Shown here: piece by piece, positions 32,510-44,882 of the stretch
How positions within the stretch are numbered: the first letter of the stretch is position 1
Layout: the number at the start of each line of letters is the position of its first letter
Assembly: GCA_018350325.1 (NCBI GenBank)
Contig: JAEVLN010000012.1
Span: forward strand, 1,819,991-1,883,990
Length of the DNA: 64,000 nucleotides
From: Globodera rostochiensis
Lineage: Eukaryota; Nematoda; Chromadorea; Rhabditida; Heteroderidae
Reading direction: 5' to 3'
Notes under the pieces: generated by a model
The model's input: only the letters and a program-made list of their open reading frames with translations
What the model was told of the DNA's origin: nothing
Database searches by the model: none
Made by a program: the position numbers and the translations under genes

Positions 32510-33739
32510 GCGAATGCGAACTTTACGGTGGGATGTTTCGCAATATTTTCAAACACGCATTTTGTCTATTCTTTGAAGCTTTTTTGTTGCGATGCTTATC
32601 ATTCCTTGTGTGAATTGACCCCCCGTTTCCGGAAACAGCAGATGAACCCCTTTTATTTGTAAAGCATCCATTTATCTTTTTGTGGAAATTGAATAAAGAC
32701 TGGAACAATATTATTATTGGTTCAAATTGCAACTTGAGTAGCAACTATTGGGTTTTTTTATTCACACTTATTATGAATGGCTGATTTTCGATTGCAACAC
32801 TACATGGATGTCAAAAAAGCGAATTAATGTTTGAACGAATTGTTGGTAATTATAAATCTTTGGCGTTTTGTCATCAGTAAAAAAGAAGTTTCACTGAAAA
32901 TCGAGTTAGGCACACATCGAACATGGGCGATTTTTTTAAAACGTGCTTTCCTGATTTTTTGCACAGAACTTGGGAAAAACAGATACCCATATAGTGCTAA
33001 GTTTTCTTAGCCCAAATCAAGTTTTAAGCCCACTTTCTTTGGTAAACAATATGAAAAAACAGAGAGTAAGCTGGAGTCACCAAAAATGCGATTTTGCTGC
33101 GGTCTAGTATTAATGCATGTTTTTTTTTCTAGGGGGGCAATACTGTAGCTGCTCTTCAATAAAAATTTTCCAAGTCGAGAAAAGGGTGTTTCAGCGGGGT
33201 TTTTCTGGTCGTAGAGACGGAATCCGATGTCTGTTTGGGCCAATTTCGAGAATCCCGGGCCCGAATTCAATTTTTCGAAATTCAAAATTTTCAAAATCAA
33301 GTTGGCCTAAAATCATTCAAAAATTGTGGAGGTTTAAGAAACACTTCTCGTCGAGAGGAGTCGAATGATATGTAAAAAGCAAATTATTCTAGACTTTTCC
33401 TTTGAAAATTTTTGACAAAATACAGTAAAAACGGAAAATCCTAAAAATCGATTTATTCATTCCCCCCCCCAGGCAGCCTTGCCCAAATTAACAGACCGGG
33501 AGCCCCGTACAAGACGCGTGGGCTCAAATTAAGCGTGTTGAAGTGCGTGACGCATTTTGTAGAATTTCTTATGGTGGCGCCGCTTTTTTCCCCCCAATTT
33601 TTCTTAGTTTTGCCTGTTTCCTCTTTCCATTTGCTTGTCATTCGTCTATACATAAAGTTTTAATTTTATTTCAGAAAAGCATTAAAAAAAAATTCATGGT
33701 TTTCATTTTTATCAGAGAAATCTACACTTTTTTTTAAAC
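32510..33739. other. intergenic spacer
   Basis: Contains the 3' UTR segment shared with the inverted copy (about 32563-32650) and an AATAAA signal near 32691. The rest is AT-rich with a C run near 33463. No coding signal seen. Confidence 0.5.
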
Positions 33740-36700
33740 ATGGCGTCGATAGTGCGAGGTGACATTTCTTGTTGCTGAATTTTTCAATAATTTTCTGCTT
33801 TAGGAAGAGGCAGAGGTGGAAGGGGCGTGAGCACAAACATCACTTCAAATGGGATTGCGTCCGGTGTTCGAGAAGCAGTTATCATCGATCTTTCAGATTC
33901 GCAACCGTCCAATGTGAACGCGCCAAACCGTGGCGGCTTAAACGGCATTTTGCGCAATGGAATTGGCGGTCACTCATCAAGTGCCGGTAATCACATGTTT
34001 AGTTTGTGTCATCTTTAGGCATGCGCAAACCGTTAACAGTTCCGCTCTCTTTTAGGCGTGCCGAACAGTAATCGTTCGTTCAACGGCGACACCGGGACAA
34101 CTGCTCCAACCAAAACGGTTTCCTTCGAAGCGTCTACCGTGTTCAGCAACCGAGGCAGAGGAGTCCGTGGCGGACGCGGCTCCGCTTCCTTCGTCGGTCC
34201 TCCGTCTGAGTCACTTTCTGCTCGCACAGAGAACAATACGAGCGCTGCATCAACCATCACTTCTGTTATTCGCGGACGTGGTGGATTTAGAGGTTTCGAT
34301 TGACAATTCCGTTTCGAATTTAATCATTTTTATGTGACAGTTTTTTTTTGCAAAATTCCTTATGTACAGTAAACATCCTTTTTTCAGGTTCGAGCGGAGG
34401 TATGAATGGCGTTCAGGCGAATTTCGAAACGAATGGGCGCGAGAGGGGAAGCGACGGCGGCGGTCATGCGGGCGCTGAAAGCAGAAACGACGGTGGTGAA
34501 CGATTTGGCCGTAGCAGAGGGGGACGAAACGACTTTGGCGAAAGGACTCAGCGCAGAGACGACTTTGGCGAAAGAACTCAGCGCGGAACGTCAGCAAACG
34601 GCGGCGGTGGCGGTGGTGAACGTTTCCAACAGAATGGTGTGTTTTATACTGTTTAGTTGAACGTTGAATGAATTGAATTGCAAAGGGTCGAGACCGCCTC
34701 CGCACGTCTACAAGAAGCGCAACATCGACGAAATTTTTGCTGAAGACATTCGTGCCAAGGAAAAGTATGCGGACATCCGAAGCGAAGATGAAGACCTTTC
34801 ATTCGCCGGCAAACAACAAACATTCGAATCGTATGAGTAAGTGTTTTTACACGATCACTACAATAAATGAAATGATTAAACACCATCGAACTTTTAAATG
34901 AACTTTCTTATGTCCTGAGGGACCTAAAAAAAAGTTAGCTAACAGCAGTGGCGGTTCTTACTTTTTTTAGTGGATTTTCCAAAGTCTGAATGGAACCCGG
35001 GAAGGGGGCTCATTCTTAAAATTGATTGATGAAACAAAAAAAAAACGCATTTTATTGAACAGGTTTTTTGAATATTTAAAATATTTGGGTAAGAAAAAAA
35101 ACTGACAATGTTCAAATGATTCCTACACGGGCCTTCCTTTTAGGAAATGGACTGATTTTGATCTCGAGTCAAAATTGTTGGAGAACATCAACCATTGCAT
35201 GTATGTTCTTCCGCGCAAGATTCAGTCATGCACGTTCCCGTTGATCCGAGAAGGTATGCTTTTTTAAAAATATTCAGCGTCGTAGCCGGGGGGGGGGGGT
35301 GAACACCCCGCCCCCACTCCCCTCTCTCTCGAAATAATCCCTGCAAATGTTCAAAAAAAATTACCCTTTGAAAAGGTTACGACGTGAAAGCTCACGCGGA
35401 GACGAGCAGTGGGAAAAGTGCGGCCTTTTTGTTGCCCATCGTCGACAAACTCATGAAGTTGAAGAAGAAACCCGTCGACAAATTTGTGTCAAAAAGAGGC
35501 TGTCCGTATGCCGTCGTTGTGTCACCGCTCCGTGAGTTGGCAATTCAACTGTACGAACAGGCACGGAAGCTGTCTAATGGTAATTATTTTTGCGATGTTA
35601 ACGTTTACTATAAAAGGACAAACCCCCAACTTCAAATTGCTTCCACAGAATGCGATGTGTCCGTTTCGTTGTGCTACGGTGGATTTGCAAGACATATAAA
35701 TATGCGAAACATTTCGGTCGATGGTTGTGACATTCTCATTGGAACTCCGGGCCGTCTCTACGACTTCTTTCACAACAAATATGTCAGCAAAAATTTTTTG
35801 GCGATCACAAAAAGTGGTGGTGATCCATTTGTGTTTTCAGCTGATGTGCGACAATTTGAAGGTGTACGTTCTCGATGAAGCGGATGAGTTGTTGGACGAC
35901 AAATTCGTTTGCGATTTGCGAGCACTTGAGTCGGTGCCGAATTGGCCAAAGGTAATATGGTCAGACAGCATCCTATAGATACTATTTATATTCTAATTTA
36001 AGATTGAATGCCGTCAGAATCTTCTGTTCAGTGCAACATTTCCGATCGCTGTTCAGAGATGGGCGGACGAATGGATGCGCCGCGATTCTCTGATGATCAC
36101 AGTGGGCCAAATATCGCCAAACAGACGCATTCGACAGAACTTTGTCATGGTGGACGGTAGTGTGAAAAAGCAAGTGCTGCTCCGATTGCTGCAGCTCGAG
36201 CTGGAGCAGGACAAAACACAGAATCGTACGATTATTTCAGAATTTTTTCTAGTTGCATGCATCATCCGCAATTTCAGCGACCAATCCGAAACTTCGTAGT
36301 ACAATGGTGTTCGTCAATTCGCGCAACGAAGCTGAAATTGTTGCCAACTTTTTGAGTCTTCAGGGGATGGCCGCAACAACAATCAACGGGTCGGCATTAA
36401 CAAACATTTAAACTTTTTTGAGTAATATGGAAAATTTTGAAATTCTTAATATACCCAAAAGCACATTTTCACTTTTGTTCAGTGGTCGAGACCAAGCGTT
36501 GCGCGAGAAGGCAATTTGGGACTTTCGGACCGGCCAGTTTCCAATCATTGTCACAACGGACGTTTGTGCCCGTGGTCATGACATCAAGAATCTCGACCGT
36601 GTCTGTGTTAAACTCTACTAATTTTGATCCTTTTTTTCCTCCTATTTTCAGGTGATTAACTTGGACTTGCCATCGGAGAACAGTGCTGAAGACTCTTATT

Positions 36701-37258
36701 ACAAATACGTGCAGCGCATTGGTCGTACTGGTCGAATTCAGATGGGAATGGCCACTTCATTTTTCGACCAAAGCATGGACATGGACCTTCTTAAACTGCT
36801 TATTGGTGTAAGAAATGGGCGAGAAAGGAGAAATCACAAAAGTTTTTGTTTTTAAAGAATCCTGACGCGAATGCTTTAAACCTTCTCCCCCCCCCCCCGG
36901 CTTAGGCCTTGCTGTCGGATGATGAGAATGAAGTACATTTTTAGGGAATGAAGTTTTTGTCGCAAGCAGTCCCTTCGTGGATGCAACAGGCGTTGGACGA
37001 CGGTTTCTTGCAGGGCCAGGGTTCATCGCTGTCGGATCACAATTTGTTGAGCAACGCCGGCATCCCGCCACTCCCAACCGTTATGCCTAATTTCGACGCG
37101 TCACCCACCGTTGCCACTCAGGAGGGGGGAAACAATGAAGTGCCGGAGCAAACTCGTGATCAGATTTTTGTAAGTTTACATTTATTTATTAGTTCGTCTT
37201 TTCTGCGTCTTTTGAAACAATTATCAATTTATTATTTGTTTTGCAGAGCGCCCGTTAG
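33740..37258 (+). CDS. Vasa/DDX4-like DEAD-box RNA helicase
   Basis: ATP-dependent RNA helicase of the Vasa/GLH/DDX3 branch, usually in germ granules. Exons 33740-33758, 33804-33986, 34056-34292, 34388-34636, 34686-34836, 35144-35253, 35376-35579, 35649-35782, 35841-35951, 36003-36225, 36278-36389, 36483-36600, 36652-36807, 36945-37169, 37247-37258; 747 residues. The N-terminus (about 1-230) is RG/RGG-rich, as in Vasa. The core has TPGR, DEAD, SAT, ARGHDI and RIGRTGR. Motif I is unusual: AETSSGKS instead of the common AxTGSGKT, and the Q-motif reads PRKIQ instead of PTPxQ. Lys and Gly of the P-loop remain, so ATP binding is possible. The final four-residue exon (S-A-R-stop) and a possible alternative exon at 36906-36944 make the extreme C-terminus less certain. 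DDX3 is the alternative identity. Confidence 0.87.
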
Positions 37259-37399
37259 CGCCTCTTGTGATTATTTTCGACTTCTGATCGACGAAGCGCA
37301 ATATAAACAATAAGAAAGCGGATAAGATTTTTTTAAGCGGATAAGAATTTTTTTTTATGCGATATTCACATCTTTTCATTTTGTTTTTTTCATAGCCAG

Positions 37400-37599
37400 C
37401 ATACCTTTACAAGGGGTGGCCGAATCAGAGGCCCAGACGACGTACGATCGGCCCAGTGGGGTTGGCCTCTTACAACATTTTCCGAAACAAATTCTTAAGC
37501 CCCAACCCTTTTACGACGAACGTGGGGGGGAGGGTGGTCAGACTTAATTACGCGACGCGAGGAAAGGGGTGGCCATGACCCACCCCTTGTAAATGTATG
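37400..37599. mobile_element. 200-base MITE-like element
   Basis: Terminal inverted repeats of 20 bases at 37400-37419 and 37580-37599 match at 19 of 20 positions (CATACCTTTACAAGGGGTGG at the left end). The interior of about 160 bases has no ORF. It lies in the spacer between convergent helicase and zinc-finger genes. A clear target-site duplication was not seen. Confidence 0.6.
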
Positions 37600-37957
37600 A
37601 CAGCAAAGCCTGTTGGAAATAAAATAGTGTCGGTTACACTTTTATGGGGACAATGTCGACCAGTTACAGGGTGGTGGCCCTTGGGTCGAAATGGGGCTGT
37701 TTCTTTCTTGGGTATGTGAACGGGCTAGATCCGTGCAAATCGGCAGCGCCGCCGCAGTCGAGTGTTGCGGTGTCTTGGCCAAAATAGTAGCACTATCCAA
37801 AAACATCGCCAATGCACAGTTGGATTTTTCAATCATACATTTTACGATTTAAAATTGAATGTTATTTTTAAAACACATTTTACATAAGGCGTTGGGGAGG
37901 ATTGAGACAAAATGTACGAACAAGTGCGTTTTCTTCCACAGAAAGTGTTGCGGCGCT

Positions 37958-40535
37958 TCATTCTCCTCCCCCCGCCGCGGTGCCTTCGAAATACTTTGTT
38001 GTCCCCCCGTTCAACGCCGCCATCCTTTCCCCCGCCTCGGCCGCCCCATTTCCGTTTGTCGTCACCGCCCTTTTGTTGTTGTTCACCGCCGCCGTTTGTT
38101 CTGCCGAATTTGTACCGTGAGAGAGGCGAACGTGGGTCCTTAAAAGTGCAAAACAAATTATAATTCTGCTGAAGGCAGCCGGGCCCCGCTCCCCCCGCCC
38201 CCTCCATTTACCTACCGAAGTCCGCGCACTGTGAATGCCCGGTAGCCGCAGTCGGCACAAATGACTGGGAGTGCGGAGTGCTGCTGCTGTTTCTGATGCG
38301 CGCTCATCGACTCGTTGTTGACTGCTTGAAATGGACACTGGACATTGTTCATCAGGGCGGCTTTCTTCGCGCTCGACGACAAAGTGTGTGCTGCCGCCGT
38401 CACCGTCGACGACGCGGAGTTTATGCCATTGGTCGGGACGATGACGACCAACTTTTTGACACTGTTTGTGGGGCACGACGGTTCAGGCACATCGTCAAGT
38501 CGGGGCCGATTCCGACTAAAATAAATGATTTGAGTAGTAGTACGAATAATGGCACTTTTGTTGTTTTGTGTACGCCAAAAGCGTTTTTAATGGCGTTTCT
38601 ATTAGTGGAAGAAATTGAGCAGTGACACACTCACCAATAATACTTTTGGTGACCGATCAGCGTTTCCTGTGCCAAAAATGAGACATCGCCGCACACTTCA
38701 ACAAATGAAGGGGGAAAACGAAAATATTTTGTCTCCAAAATGACTCACAATCGCACAAAAAACGCTTTCTCGTCGACGAATCGGCGGCAGCTAATGATGC
38801 TGTTGCTGCTGACACCGTGGCAGCAGTAGATGAACACTTTGTGGTGGTGCCGTTGGTGAACACGACGGCGGAGGAGGAGGAGCACGACGGAGCGGTGGTA
38901 CTGAACGCGGGGACGACGAGTGGTGGTGGTGGTCCAAAGGCCGAGGAAGAGGAGCAGCACAACGAAACGCTGCTGCTGGTGATAGTGCCGATGGGCGACG
39001 GCCGTCTCTTAAACGTGCTCATTACGTTCAGAATTGAGGAGGATTCTCTCGGTAAAAATAATGCCACGAGTTCAAGGGGGTTGCAACCCAAAAAATGTTG
39101 ATGAACATGCCTCATCATCGAGCACAGATTCTGGCGTCGTTTTGCCCAATTTCTTCTCCTTCTCAGCCATTTCGTCCGTCGGCCCTTTGTTCGTTCGTTT
39201 CCGTCGTTGAACCAACGGAATTTCGGTGACGACGCCACCAATGCCGCCCACTCCATTTTCGTTCGTTTTTGTTCGTGTCGTCAGCGACAAATCCAACGGC
39301 TCCGTCTTGCATTCGTCGTCACCGACGACGACTTTGTCAACAGAGGACGACGGACGCTGTCGACCGTTTTTGGGATGAAAATTGCTAAAATCAAAAATCT
39401 ATTCTTATGCATGACAATACTATTTGGTTGTGAGTATTCCAACACATTTTTTTAAATCGTCCGAGTCTCGAAAAGCTCACAAAATCCCAAAATAAACACA
39501 TCCGGAGCTTTTGAATTAAAACGATATGAACCAGTTTTTGGTGACACAAAACAGAGGGGGGGGGGGGCGTTCACTGACCATTCGGTGGGTAAAAAGTCCT
39601 GCTGCTGTTGCTGCTTTTGTTCGTTCTGTGCGTAATGGACAAGCGATGGTCGAAGGGCGACGGGCAATTGAAAGTGCTCTTCGGACGGCTGGTGGTGGTG
39701 TTGCTGCTGCTGCTGCTGCCAAAATACGCATTCGTTGTCTCCCACACGTCCAATGCCAATGTGTTGCGGCAAAGTTGCGATGGATGTGGTGGTACTGCTG
39801 CAGCAGCTGCTGCTGCAGCCGTCGTGCGGTTGTTGCCGAGCCATCGCTTGGTCGACAAGCAACGGACGTACAGCAAATTGTTTTTGCATGGCGGGATGAA
39901 TGGCGATTGGAATCACAGTTTGGGGCATACCGATAAGCTGAACGACGTATAATATTAAACCCCCTTTTTTTGTCCTTACTTTTTTTTGTCTCTAAAATGA
40001 AATGTGTCGTTCCACCGAACACCCCCCCCCCGGTCTCTCTACCACGCATCACCTGAATGTGTTGTTCGTCATCCAACGAATGGAAAGCAACTGGCAACAG
40101 CACAACATTTGGTGAGAGAAAGTTGTGCAGCGAATCCACTAAAAGGTCGAGAACCCTAACCGTTAATGTTATTACTATAATGCTCATGTGTCTGTCTCAA
40201 AAAAGTTGCCAAAATTGTTGTCCCCAACCTGTTTTCGCGAAATGTGCCGCCGTTGCCGTCCCTTCGTTCGACTGGACGTTGTTGTTATTGTTGTTGCAGA
40301 ACAACGCCTCGTGAACATTTGTGCCAATATTGTGCACATTGCAGCTCATCATCGACGGATATTGCGCTACCGCTGGAAATGTTGGCATCGCTGTTGGGGC
40401 TGAACAGAACATTTTGTTCTGCTGCAGATGGCGCATCAACGAGTTCAACATGGCCGACGTGACCAACGGTGAATGGACGCCGTTGGTGTTGTGCTGCTGT
40501 TGGCCTTTAGAAGGCAGCGGCGGTGGTGAAGGCAT
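37958..40535 (-). CDS. FOG-like C2HC/C2H2 zinc-finger factor with CtBP motif
   Basis: Probable transcriptional cofactor. Exons 40229-40535, 40053-40138, 39579-39937, 39088-39384, 38749-39047, 38635-38695, 38216-38515, 37958-38138; 629 residues, all phases consistent. The N-terminal half is Gln-, His- and Ser-rich. PLDLS (39285-39299) is the classic CtBP-binding motif. A finger spanning the exon 5/6 junction reads CDLCGDVSFLAQETLIGHQK then YYC, i.e. C-x2-C-x12-H-x4-C, the FOG (Friend of GATA) C2HC type with its typical final YYC. A second finger spans exon 7/8: CADCGYRAFTVRGLRTHVRL then S-H, a C2H2 type also seen in FOG/U-shaped proteins. FOG proteins bind GATA N-fingers and recruit CtBP. Only two fingers were found, fewer than usual, so other C2H2 cofactors are possible. 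Start at 40535 is the first ATG; an upstream exon cannot be excluded. Confidence 0.7.
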
Positions 40536-42519
40536 CTCCGTGTATAATTGAGGAAGCAGTCTGCTAAACTTTTAATATTCAATGTGAAATTGTTAAAAGA
40601 AATGCTAAGAGGTCATGAATATGTTATTTGTCAACCCATTGATTTTATCTTTGATTTTTCATTTTCAAATAAAAGAAAAAACAATTTTCAACAATTGTTC
40701 GAATTCGGGTTCGGCGTTGAAATTCGGTCAAAATGGAAGGCAGATTCGGATTTTGATACCGAAATTGGCATTTGAAAAGTTTTTGGACGAATCTCTGCTG
40801 GTGGGTTGATCAACAAAAATGTAATCAGTTTGACCAGCGACGGTGGACGGGTTTTGCCTTGCCCTCCCTTATCAGCAAGTAAATAAAAATGGATTTTGAG
40901 CCAAAATTACAATTGTTGTGTTTGTTGGCGCCGCGCCCTTATCAATTCAATATCAGCAATGGCATATTTTGGTTATAATTTTATCAGATCATAAGGCCCC
41001 CACCCCATCAGTCGCAAAGAGTTACAGCGGTGGGGGGGGGGAAGGAAATGCATAAATATGAGTGAGTGAGTGAGTGAATGGAAGAGAGTGACTGACTGTG
41101 GCTGCTGCTGATGAGCTTTTTTTTGCTGCTTTGGTGGGAGGAGAGATGGAAGAAGAAACCCTCGAAATCGGCGGGAGTGATCGGGGAAAGATAAGCGAGC
41201 GAAACCCCCCGCGCCTCGTTTCTCGGCACTGAAGACGGACGGGAGAGGGGGGGGGGGACCCCGTTGTCCCCTTCCTTCCCTTCCCTTTTTGCCACTCTTA
41301 TCGCTCGCACCTTTCCGAAATAATCCCTGCCCTGTCCACTTCTGGTGCTGCTGCCGGAGACGGGGGTGCTTCCCCCCCCCCAATGCTACTGATGGGACGG
41401 CCGATTAAGGCGTAAGCAGCAACTTCACCACCCCAAAAATCGCAGTCGCGGGGTTTTGTCGGAACGACGGACGACTGCACACATACGATGATGACTATCA
41501 AAATCGCGCCATCACTGATGGAGGAGGAGGAGGAGGAGACGGGGTGCCCGCCGTTCGTCTTCGTCGTTCAGCCCCCCCCCCCTCACCTTCCAACCCCCCC
41601 CCCCCCGCCGAGCTTGCTCCATTTGTGTTGATGTAGCGATAAGCAAAATGGTGAGTGGGGGAAGGATGAGCAAAAATCCAGCAAAAAGATGGGGACACAG
41701 ATAAACGACGGGGGGGGGGAGGGGGAGGGGGTGGGGGCGGACACTGGAAAAAGCTAAAAAGTGGAAGAAATACTACAAAAAAAAAACATAAAAATATGGG
41801 AAATGTGAGCAAAACGTACAGACAGCAGCGCTTCTTAAAGGTTCGGCGTCCATTACCTAATTCATGGGCAACAGATTTTCAAACATTTTTTGAGCTTTTA
41901 GCTTTAGCCATCGCCATTCTCAAAAAGCCTCAAAAGGGGCAGTTGATGAAAACGGGATTCCTTTTGCGTCCACGATGAATTGTTGAACGCTTTTTGATTT
42001 GGTTTGTGAGGTGATTGGCGTTAAAAGTGACGGAAAATAAGGAAAGTTGCAATTTTCAGACAGAGAGGAGGAGAGAAAAAGAGAAAAAAGTAAAGACTAA
42101 TGCAAGACGCGGATTTTTATGAAAAATTAACTTTTTACTTTTCCAAATATCCCCCCCCCCCCGCTGTCTGTAACTGAACGGCTCATCGCAGCATTGGTCC
42201 TATGAATAAAACGACAGATTTTAGCTTGAAGATAACGGAAGGCGTGGGGGGGGGGAGGGAAGGAATGGACGATTGAGAAATATGCAATTGGAAATTGGAG
42301 GGGGGGGGGAATTGCCCGACTCTCCCATGAGAGTGATATGATCAGCCAGCAACATTATGCTGAAAGTGATGGGATCGGTGATGGTATGTATTATGTATGG
42401 GATTGGAGTGTTTAGTCTGCTGGATGTGTTCCCGTCAAATGCTGGAATCCGTCATTTCCGGGAGGGGACGCTTATAAAACAGCTTTTGCGGGACTTAAAT
42501 GAATATTTTAAAAACAAAA
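40536..42519. other. intergenic DNA with short tandem and G/C runs
   Basis: No supported gene. GAGT tandem units occur at 41059-41078, GGA triplets at 41518-41540, and several C or G runs lie near 41030, 41250, 41570, 41597, 41710, 42150, 42245 and 42300. AT-rich stretches lie between. Confidence 0.55.
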
Positions 42520-43832
42520 TGGGTTCATCTGCTGTTTCCGGAAACGGGGGGTCAATTCACACAATGAATGATAAAAGCATCGCAACAAAAAAAAGCTTCA
42601 AGGAATAGACAAAAAAATGAATAAAAATTATTAAAAGCATATGAATCGATCTTGGCATTGGCATTTTATTTATTTGGGGCGGCATTTTCACTGGTTACGA
42701 AAAAGCCTTATTAATTTTATTGAAAGATACCAAAAAAGAACCGACCATTTCAATGCTTTTGTGGAGCCATCGACTGGTCACCACCTTCACGCTGCCCCAC
42801 TCGCGCGCCCGCCGATATTTTTCGCCATAATTTGTCGCTGAGATCAAATGAGTGCACGAAGATCGGCTCATCGCCCCGTTGAAAATGCCGCCATGCGAAG
42901 CCACCAGGCGACCAATTTCAACCCGTTCAGCCCCAAGAAAACCGGACACAGAAACTTCCTGTCCAATTAAATTAATTTATAATAAAATTCCATCGCCATT
43001 AAACAAACTAACGCATTCAGCAAATAGAGGAGTTTTATGGACGTTCAAGAACTCATTCGAAAAGACCGAATTAAGCGTTTCCATGTCCTTCGCCCCAGCA
43101 GCAGCGTAAACCCACGAAGGAAGCACAACGGGCAATTTATGGCGACGCGCTTCCTAAAAAGAACAATTTAATGCGTTAATCGGACCAAAAATTGTTGAAA
43201 AAAACAAACTTTGTATTTATCGGAGTTTGGGTCACATTTCACGGCAATCAGATGAGTGAATTTTTGATCCACTGCAGACCACACCTGGCCGCCCATCTTG
43301 CGTATCACAGCGCCAAGGTCTTCCTAAAAATTCAACTTTTTTTATTAGGGATTGAAAATGATGGACATGCCCGGCTGTCCTTGCTGAGTCCGGTGAATGT
43401 AACAACGACGTCACGGAAGAGGCGGGCCAACTCAATGTCCAAAAGACCCTTTTTCTGATTTCGGACTCCGTCCACGGCGCCTTCAGTCTGAGGCATTTCT
43501 TCGTTCTGTTTCCGCGGGTCATCTTCCACCTCCGCGATATTCTCCTCAACGCTGACAAATGACGTTGCAGATGTTGTACGCGTTTGTCCAAAATTCTCAG
43601 CCTCTTTCTCAGGCGGAGGAACGGTCAGTTGCTCATCTCCAGCAGATGCCACTGATACCGACGGCACTCTCTCCCCGTTCCTTTCGTGTGTAGCGGCCTA
43701 AACATGACGAATTTATTGTAGTTTGTCAAAACCACATCTCCGAGTTACATATATAATTTGGAAATGGAATCCACTAACCATGTGTTCTGCAACGGCTGCT
43801 GAGTTCGGTGAATGTAACAACGACGTCACGGA
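42520..43832 (-). pseudogene. inverted truncated copy of the BRCT gene
   Basis: Reverse-complement duplicate of part of 31147-32650. Copies of exons 3-6 lie at 43371-43697, 43210-43323, 43013-43153 and 42746-42958, each exactly as long as in the intact gene and still open, with conserved splice sites including the GC donor. About 15 amino-acid changes are visible. Exons 1-2 and the last exon are missing. After exon 6 the match stops and resumes with the 3' UTR at 42520-42612, so about 400 bases holding the last exon were lost. Both BRCT domains remain nearly complete, but no start codon context was found. A truncated, recent copy is the simplest reading; a chimeric transcript cannot be excluded. 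Confidence 0.85.
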
Positions 43833-44882
43833 TGAGCGTCGAACGGATGTTCACATGGTAAAAACGCTGTGGGGGGGGGAATCAAAATTTGGTCTTCGGT
43901 ATCGGATAAAAATATCTTTTCCCGTCATTCAGGCAGGAAGAGCAACACTAAAACTAAACCAAACCTATACATATACATTTGCCCAATTTTTCTCGACGTT
44001 CTTTCCCACTTCCTCTGCGTCAACTCTTACAATTTTAAGATCTTAATCAACCGAAAAAATTAGTGGAACGGAGATTGAGAAAATAAATGTAAGAGGAATA
44101 AGGGAAGTGGAAGAGAAACAATCTACAAGTTGAAGAAGAACGCCACCAACACTCATCCAACTTCCTCACCTCTTCCATCCCCCCCCCCACCCCATTCCTC
44201 TCCCTTCCGACGACCTCATTTTTGTTTGATTTATATGTAACTTCTTCCCCTCTAAATAATTGTTGTGTGTACTGCTGCTGCTGCTGCTGCTTCTTCTCAC
44301 CCACCCGCTTCATACATTTAACTTTTGTTTGCCTTTGAACTCACTTTTTTGGACTCTTTCTCATCTGCAATTTTTCTCGTTCGTTTTGCCGTTAATGAAA
44401 CGTCAAAAGTGTGTTGAGAAGGAAAAAGAACTGTTTTTGCTACGCATTCCCTTCGCTTAATCCGCATGAATTGTGAGTTTTCTTCCTTGTGCCATTATTC
44501 ATTCTTTCTTTCTTTTCCGTTTTCGTATGACCCCTCTCGACCCTTTGGTCGTCTGCCCGGCATATGCTCTCTCTCTCTTTCTTCGACCTTCCTCCTCTTC
44601 ACGTATGATGCATCACACACACACTCTGTTGTCAGAGCTAACAAAAAGGCCAACTGCCGACCGCCGTGGTCGATACGAGGACATCATTGCCCGTTGGCCT
44701 CTTGGATAATGGGCGGGGATGTTGGAGGGTTTGTGCCTCCTTTGCTTCTTCTTCTCTCTGTCCATAAAGGCGATGGTGTACATGAATTGTGTCATCAAAT
44801 CGACAGCCAATTTGCCGCCCTTCCTAAAGTGCCAACATCCGGATCAGTCATCCCATTCGAATTCTTTTTAAAACGGCATTAA
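43833..44882. other. spacer upstream of the DPP gene
   Basis: AT- and pyrimidine-rich. G and C runs lie near 43871 and 44180 and a CTG run at 44274-44290. An ORF at 44466-44882 ends directly before the DPP ATG; it has no family features and is read as leader. No other gene. Confidence 0.45.

Noticed and set aside
39526..39952. Plus-strand ORFs with Leu/Val/Ala runs
   Set aside because: Shadows of the CAG/CTG-rich Gln and His codons of the zinc-finger gene on the minus strand.
42520..43832. A second functional BRCT gene
   Set aside because: Lacks the first two exons and the last exon and shows a deletion junction and a short re-copied segment.
44466..44882. ORF of 138 codons directly before the DPP ATG
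   Set aside because: Ser/Phe/Leu-rich pyrimidine sequence without motifs; probably leader or promoter region.
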